Assembly: GCF_031755915.1 (NCBI RefSeq)
Contig: NC_083381.1
Location: 5,158,501-5,222,500 of the forward strand
From: Ziziphus jujuba
Taxonomy: Eukaryota; Streptophyta; Magnoliopsida; Rosales; Rhamnaceae
Length of the DNA stretch: 64,000 bases
Reading direction: 5' to 3'
This document shows, piece by piece, positions 59,349-64,000 of this stretch. The position numbers and the translations under genes are program-made. The notes under the pieces are model-generated. The model did not search any database and was not told where the DNA came from. It was given only the letters and a program-made list of their open reading frames with translations. Each line of letters begins with the position of its first letter. The first letter of the stretch is position 1.

Positions 59349-62348
59349 TGTAACACCCCGTCCCGAACCATGTCGGAAATTTTTACACGTTGACCGAGGT
59401 TGACTGTTGACCGTTGACCAAAGGGGTCAAAAGTTGACTTTTTGACCCGGTTGGAATTCTAGGTTGAATGAGGTACCGTTACGAAGTACACTTTGGCACG
59501 AGTTCGTAGACTAGTAGCACGTTGAAAACGGAGCTACGGTTTGAAAGTTATGAGCAAAACAAGTTTAGGTCCAAACTGTCCAAGGGGTGCCGGAGTTGAC
59601 TTTTTATTCATACAAGGTTGAGCTTTGACTCATGCATGGTTGTGAAGTGTTCGTCGATACGAGTCTGTAGACTGGCGGCACGTCCGATTTGGACATGTGG
59701 TTTGAAAGTTATGGACCTGTAGAGTTTTTCAAACACCGTATTATTTTAATATTATTTTTGAACGTATAATGATGTGCCACGTGTGTCTTACTGAAGGTGA
59801 CCATGTGTCACCATGGTGAAATGCCACATGTCAACCATGTTTAAAATCAAATTATTTTTATTATTATTTTAAATAATAATATTATTATTTAATTATTTTT
59901 ATATATTTTATTTTATTTTCCTTTCTTTTCTTTTTCTTTTTCTTTTTTTCCCCACGTGGGAAAACACCCTTCCCTTTCCTTTCCTTTCCTACCCTTCTTC
60001 TTCCCCGAGCCCGACCGAGATAAACAAAACGCAGAAAGTTTTTTTCTCTCTCTCTCTCCTTTGACTCTCTCCCTCTCTCTGTTTGACAACCGTTTGGCCG
60101 GATTTCAGTCGCCGGAATGCTACACGCGCCGGCCACCGGTGTAGCCCACCACCTCGCGACCTCAGCCACCAAATCTCCCGGCCAGCCACTGCCGGACGCG
60201 CCCAGATCGGGCCGGTGAAATCCGCGGCGGCGACTTGAAATTTTCCGGCGATTCTCGCCGTTTCCGACCAACCCAGCCCGACCCATACCTCCATCCCACC
60301 ATTTTCGACCCCTCTGAGTCCAAATATGGCCTCCAATCTCAAAAATTCGAAGCGGTTTGCGAGATACGAGGAATTGAAAATCGGCCGAAGCTTTCCGGCC
60401 AAATTCTGGCCACCTCTGTCGGAATTGGGGTCGATGGAGACCGGATTGGTAATCCTCGTCGCTCAAGCTTCGATTCGGTATATAATTTGTCAATTTTCGA
60501 TAACGTTTGTGTTTGACCCCCCCGGGTACCGGGTATTATTTACCCGATTAAAATATTAATTTATTTGACTGTGTGTGAATTGTGTTCTAGGAGCACGGGT
60601 GAGTCATGGAATTGATCCCATGGTGGATCTTAGGTTAATTTCGTGCTCCAGGTGAATGACCCACCTTCAAATAAATTTTGGGAATTTAAAATTGTGATTA
60701 TTGTGTGTGGTCTGAATATTTGGAATTTAATTTCTATGTGCCAAATATTTATTTGATTTATCATGGAATTATTGGTGAATTTATTGGATTTAAGAAAATG
60801 TACATTTCATAAATTTATGCCATGTGAAATTATCTTATGGTCTTGAGAATTTTGAAATTCTTATGGTTTTAACATTAAATCAGGCATGATTTGATTTTCA
60901 AATATTTCAAGGAAAATATTTGTTTATGTTGGTGATTTCAATTTTTATAAAATATGCCCATGGAATATTATGAGATTTAATTATTATATTTCGAGAATTA
61001 TTATGCTATTGGGAAATGTGAATATTTGAATTGGTGGATTTGGGAGTTGGTGGATTTGAAAATCATGGAATCTATGGTGTTGATTATAAAGAAATTGTGG
61101 AGAATTTCCGGGTTCAAGCGGATGGACTATACCCGCTATGTTTATACAAAATGTGAAATTTGTTATATAATTTAAATTTGTGAATTTTATGATTTTTAGA
61201 TGCACCGTGCACATACTGGTGTTCTGTTTATATGTGATATGGTTAGTGTGCACACGGTTGTGATTAGCGCGCAGGTGGGTGTGAGTAGTGCGCAGGTGAT
61301 TTTATGAGGTTGTCCTGTGGTTGCCATCGGATGAGGGTAGGCCACCCCTCCATGGCCTGGACACCAGGTTAGCAGCGGCGCAGTGGGACGCCACGCGATC
61401 GTATGCCGGTTTCTTTCTATAACCTCCTGTCTAGCGGTACCTTGGGACGCTGGGTACTGTTGGCGCCACTGGTATATAGTGGGTGCATCAATTGATTTTC
61501 AGAACTGTGTTTTAAAAATAAAATGTTTTGGAACTGTATTGGAATTAAAAATATAATTATTACTGTTCTGGTATTTATTTGGTTGGGGATCTTAAATTGG
61601 TTTAATTTTCTCTTTACTTAATTATTCAATAAATTAATTTCCTTTAAATTAAAATTGTCGGATGCTTGACTTATTATATTCTATTTGATATTTAGTGAAT
61701 TAATTGATGTCTTGGTTTTCGGGGAATACGAACAAAGGGTTTTGTGAAAAGGTTTAAAAGAGGAACTTTTCCAACTAAGAGAATTGTAAAGGTTTTGAGA
61801 GAAATTATTATTTCCAAATAAATACTATTTACCTACTTATTACCGTGGTATTATATTGTATAGTAGATAGAGTCACTCACTGAGATGATTAGCATCTCAC
61901 ACTCTTAAATTCCGTTCCCCTAGGTCCAGGTTGGAGACGTTGATTGTCCGGGGCGAGCCCAATGTCTCAGTTCGTTACCGAAGGTCCAAGAAGTATTTCT
62001 TCCCTTTTTCCTCTCTATCCTGTATTACTTCTTATCTATCATTGTATAAATTCCACATTTATTTGTATAATGCTCTGTATACTGTTTTGGACGTGTAGTT
62101 GTTCTTTATGCACTGGGTTGCTGCTGTTGTTTTTTTTTTAAGTGCTGAAATTTGTGGAACCAACTTGTAGTATTGTGGGAGGAATAAGGGGATGTTTATA
62201 GAAGTGTGTTTTCAATGCAGGTAATTTTTGGTTAGTCCTACCCTTAAGGGAGGTGTTGCCGGATTTTCCGTTGGAAGGTTCGGTGGTATTTCCCTGGGAT
62301 CAGGGCTTGTCTAGGGTTCCGGGGAAGAATTCTGGACGGGTCCTGACA
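59349..62348 (+). repeat. Large solo LTR, copy E (3.0 kb)
   Basis: Perfect 5-bp duplication TAAAA (59344-59348 and 62349-62353). Starts TGTAACACCCCGTCCCGAAC, ends GACGGGTCCTGACA, exactly 3000 bp. Landmarks in order: U3 signature GAGTTCGTAGACTAGTAGCA (about 59501); pyrimidine-rich tract then CCGG-dense zone (60060-60440); TATATAA at 60479-60485; CGATTAAAATATTAATTTAT (about 60544); CAGGTGAAT at 60649 (donor-like site with one change from CAGGTGAGT); a GC block bounded by GATGCACC (about 61199) and GGTGCATC (61482-61489); GATGATTAGCATCTCA near 61883. No retrotransposon coding region. Frames at 59885-60559 are artefacts of composition. Confidence 0.9.
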
Positions 62349-63851
62349 TAAAATGATGGAAAGGATCTATAAAGAAGGAAGATCACCATAAATATCACCA
62401 GTTGATTCTTCGTTTGTCTCATAGTCAAGATGTTCCTCATCTTCATCTACCTCACTAGTCATAATTTCAAACGCTACAATCTTAGTAATTATGGAATTAG
62501 TAGAATAAGCCACAACTAATTCAAGGATACTTTCTGCAACAATATCATTTTGAACATTGGTATCTGTAATAGGCTGAGTCGAAGATGCAATTTCAACAAT
62601 TGGTTTATTAAGGACCCCATAGACTGCAATAAGAGATTTTAGAGGGCTGTCAAATCACTCTTTTAAAATTCACATCAAAATCATCATCTAGGTGTGGACT
62701 CCCTAACATTATCATATCAAAAGAAAGTTTCATCTAGTTTGGTGAAAAGAAGTTATGGATCCTTTCTCACATATAGTTTGTCTTCTCGTGCAAGTGGTTG
62801 TTTTATCAAAGCTATATCTTCTAATTGATTTGCCTAAATAGACCAGTACTATATGACCACAATTGATAAAATCACTACGTATATTGTCCTTGTCTACTAG
62901 AATTGGGAATATGAAAACGGGTTTGAGTTCTTCTTCAAAGAATTAAATTTAATCTCGCATTATGCCCTCAAATGAAATTGAAATTTGAGATTGTTAACTG
63001 GAACTCCTTGGTCTGACCTAAATTAATGAGCAAATCTATTTGGATAATAAGGCTCTACATAAAATTCCAAGCCTAACCTCACAGACCACATAAAAGTGCG
63101 CATTGAAACTAACGCCTTAAAATGAGCATTAGACAAATCCTCATTATCTAAATAGTTTGAGCTGTTCAATTTAGGAAAGGCATAGATTCGATAGCAGATA
63201 TACTGCTCTTCCCTTAAAACACGTAGACTTTCTTCAAGGTCATGGGCTTATTAGAAATACTAGCATGCTTATGTGAAAAAATAAGAGTCTAAAAAGAATT
63301 TGGTTGGGTCTTCAATCACAATAAAGTGTCATAAAGTACTCAGCAAGCCAACCAGCCATATAATTCATTGGAAGAAAAATAAAGGAACACCAATTGCATG
63401 AGGTTTTGGTACAGATATACCAAGAGCATGGTAAATATACCCCAAAATTGATGGTGCAAGTGAGCTTTTTTTCCGGTAAGCCATCAATGATGTTACATAA
63501 AAAGTCTAGGTCTGACAATGAATATTTCTTGTGGGAATACAAATCTACTAACTCACAAAGATAGAATGCAATCAGTGAGCCTTCTTTTGATACCTCCAAA
63601 GTCATGGTTCGAGGATTAGGAAATTTGGAAGGTTTCTTACAAAATTGAGAATAAGGACCAGCCTTAAAAAAAATAAAAAGAAAATCGGATCCAAAAGAAG
63701 ATTTAACCTTCAAGCCTATATAAATCAATTCCTCTATGTAAAAATACTCAATACATTGCTCCCAAGAAATCCTTGTACATTTAGGAAAATCGCAAAGATG
63801 AGCATGAATCCTTAATAGCTCCGAAATGGTAGGAAAAAAACAAAAAAACAA
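62349..63851 (-). pseudogene. Plant mobile domain (aminotransferase-like PMD) protein pseudogene, N-terminal part
   Basis: The frame 63851-63312 (179 codons) contains KEGSLIAFYLCELVDLYSHK, then SDLDFLCNIIDG and PMNYMAGWLAEYF. The last resembles the GWLAEYF-type motif of the plant mobile domain found in MAIL/MAIN proteins and in many transposon-borne genes. After a stop the reading continues in pieces: LRVLREEQYICYRIYAFPKL and EPYYPNRFAH then FRSDQGVPV, like the EPYxPHRxARQFGxDQ motif of the same domain. An acidic segment with EVDEDEEHLDYETNEE lies at about 62450-62400. Several stops make it non-functional. PMD genes are often carried by mobile elements, so this may be transposon cargo and not a host gene. 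Confidence 0.58.
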
Positions 63852-64000
63852 AAAAAAAGAGAGGGTTGGTCACATTGAAGTGAGAAGTGGTGGTTTGGTG
63901 GTTATCAATCACATCCCTTCAATTTCTCATATTTTATCCATATAAAAATGAATACGGAAAAAATTATTTAAATTCATTGTAAAAAAAAAAGAAAAAAAAG
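63852..64000. other. Window end, no supported feature
   Basis: A-rich runs with no readable coding. It may continue the upstream part of the PMD-type pseudogene beyond the window. Confidence 0.3.

Noticed and set aside
59885..60559. 202-codon minus-strand frame and partners
   Set aside because: LTR copy E; counterpart of the artefacts in the other copies, ending in poly-Lys from an A/G tract.
23760..62348. The large units as DNA transposons because of inverted ends
   Set aside because: TG...CA borders, 5-bp duplications, and internal TATA and AATAAA signals fit LTRs better; kept as a question in the findings.
1..64000. tRNA, rRNA, snoRNA or organellar insertions
   Set aside because: No cloverleaf or rRNA-like stretch was recognised by eye; the TGGTATCAGAGC hits are primer-binding sites, not tRNA genes.

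Overview
This is a window of AT-rich flowering-plant nuclear DNA. The evidence is an intron-containing terpene synthase of the angiosperm TPS-a type, plant Ty1/copia and Ty3/gypsy relics, plant-type hAT, CACTA and PIF/Harbinger sequences, TRIM elements, and long AT microsatellites. I see no bacterial or organellar genes. A woody rosid fits the style of the repeats, but the species cannot be fixed from sequence reading alone.

Layout. 1-1.4 kb: unassigned, LTR-like. 1.4-12.7 kb: degenerate tandem array of roughly 480-bp units that ends in a CACTA-type terminus. It is interrupted by a gene-like fragment (about 3.0-3.4 kb) and by a Ty1/copia element (7671-10306) that has both LTRs and a 5-bp target duplication but has lost most of its pol and carries one TRIM unit at its primer-binding site. 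12.7-16.8 kb: mostly empty, with one possible kinesin exon relic. 16846-22657: a 5.8-kb hAT element with 8-bp target duplications and a transposase broken by a single stop codon. 23.8-37.5 kb: three roughly 3-kb solo LTRs of one family, with decayed older relatives between them. 37.6-42.5 kb: a decayed Ty3/gypsy pol that hosts a TRIM and a copia solo LTR, the latter hosting a tandem TRIM array. 43.4-43.75 kb: PIF/Harbinger transposase fragment. 46.2-49.0 kb: fourth large solo LTR. 52439-55305: the one clearly intact host gene, a seven-exon sesquiterpene-synthase-like gene of 565 codons. 58.4-63.9 kb: pseudogene of a plant-mobile-domain protein split by the fifth large solo LTR.

The only gene likely to make a functional protein is the terpene synthase, which should act in the cytosol on farnesyl diphosphate. 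The rest records successive transposition. The insertion order can be read from nesting: gypsy pol, then copia LTR, then TRIM array; and PMD pseudogene, then large LTR.

The most notable points are (i) five solo LTRs and no complete copy of one large LTR family, four with perfect 5-bp target duplications; (ii) TRIM units present as a single complete element, as a five-LTR/four-internal tandem array, and as one unit joined into a copia element exactly at the shared primer-binding site; and (iii) a near-intact hAT. All repeat boundaries and identities were read by eye, without alignment software.
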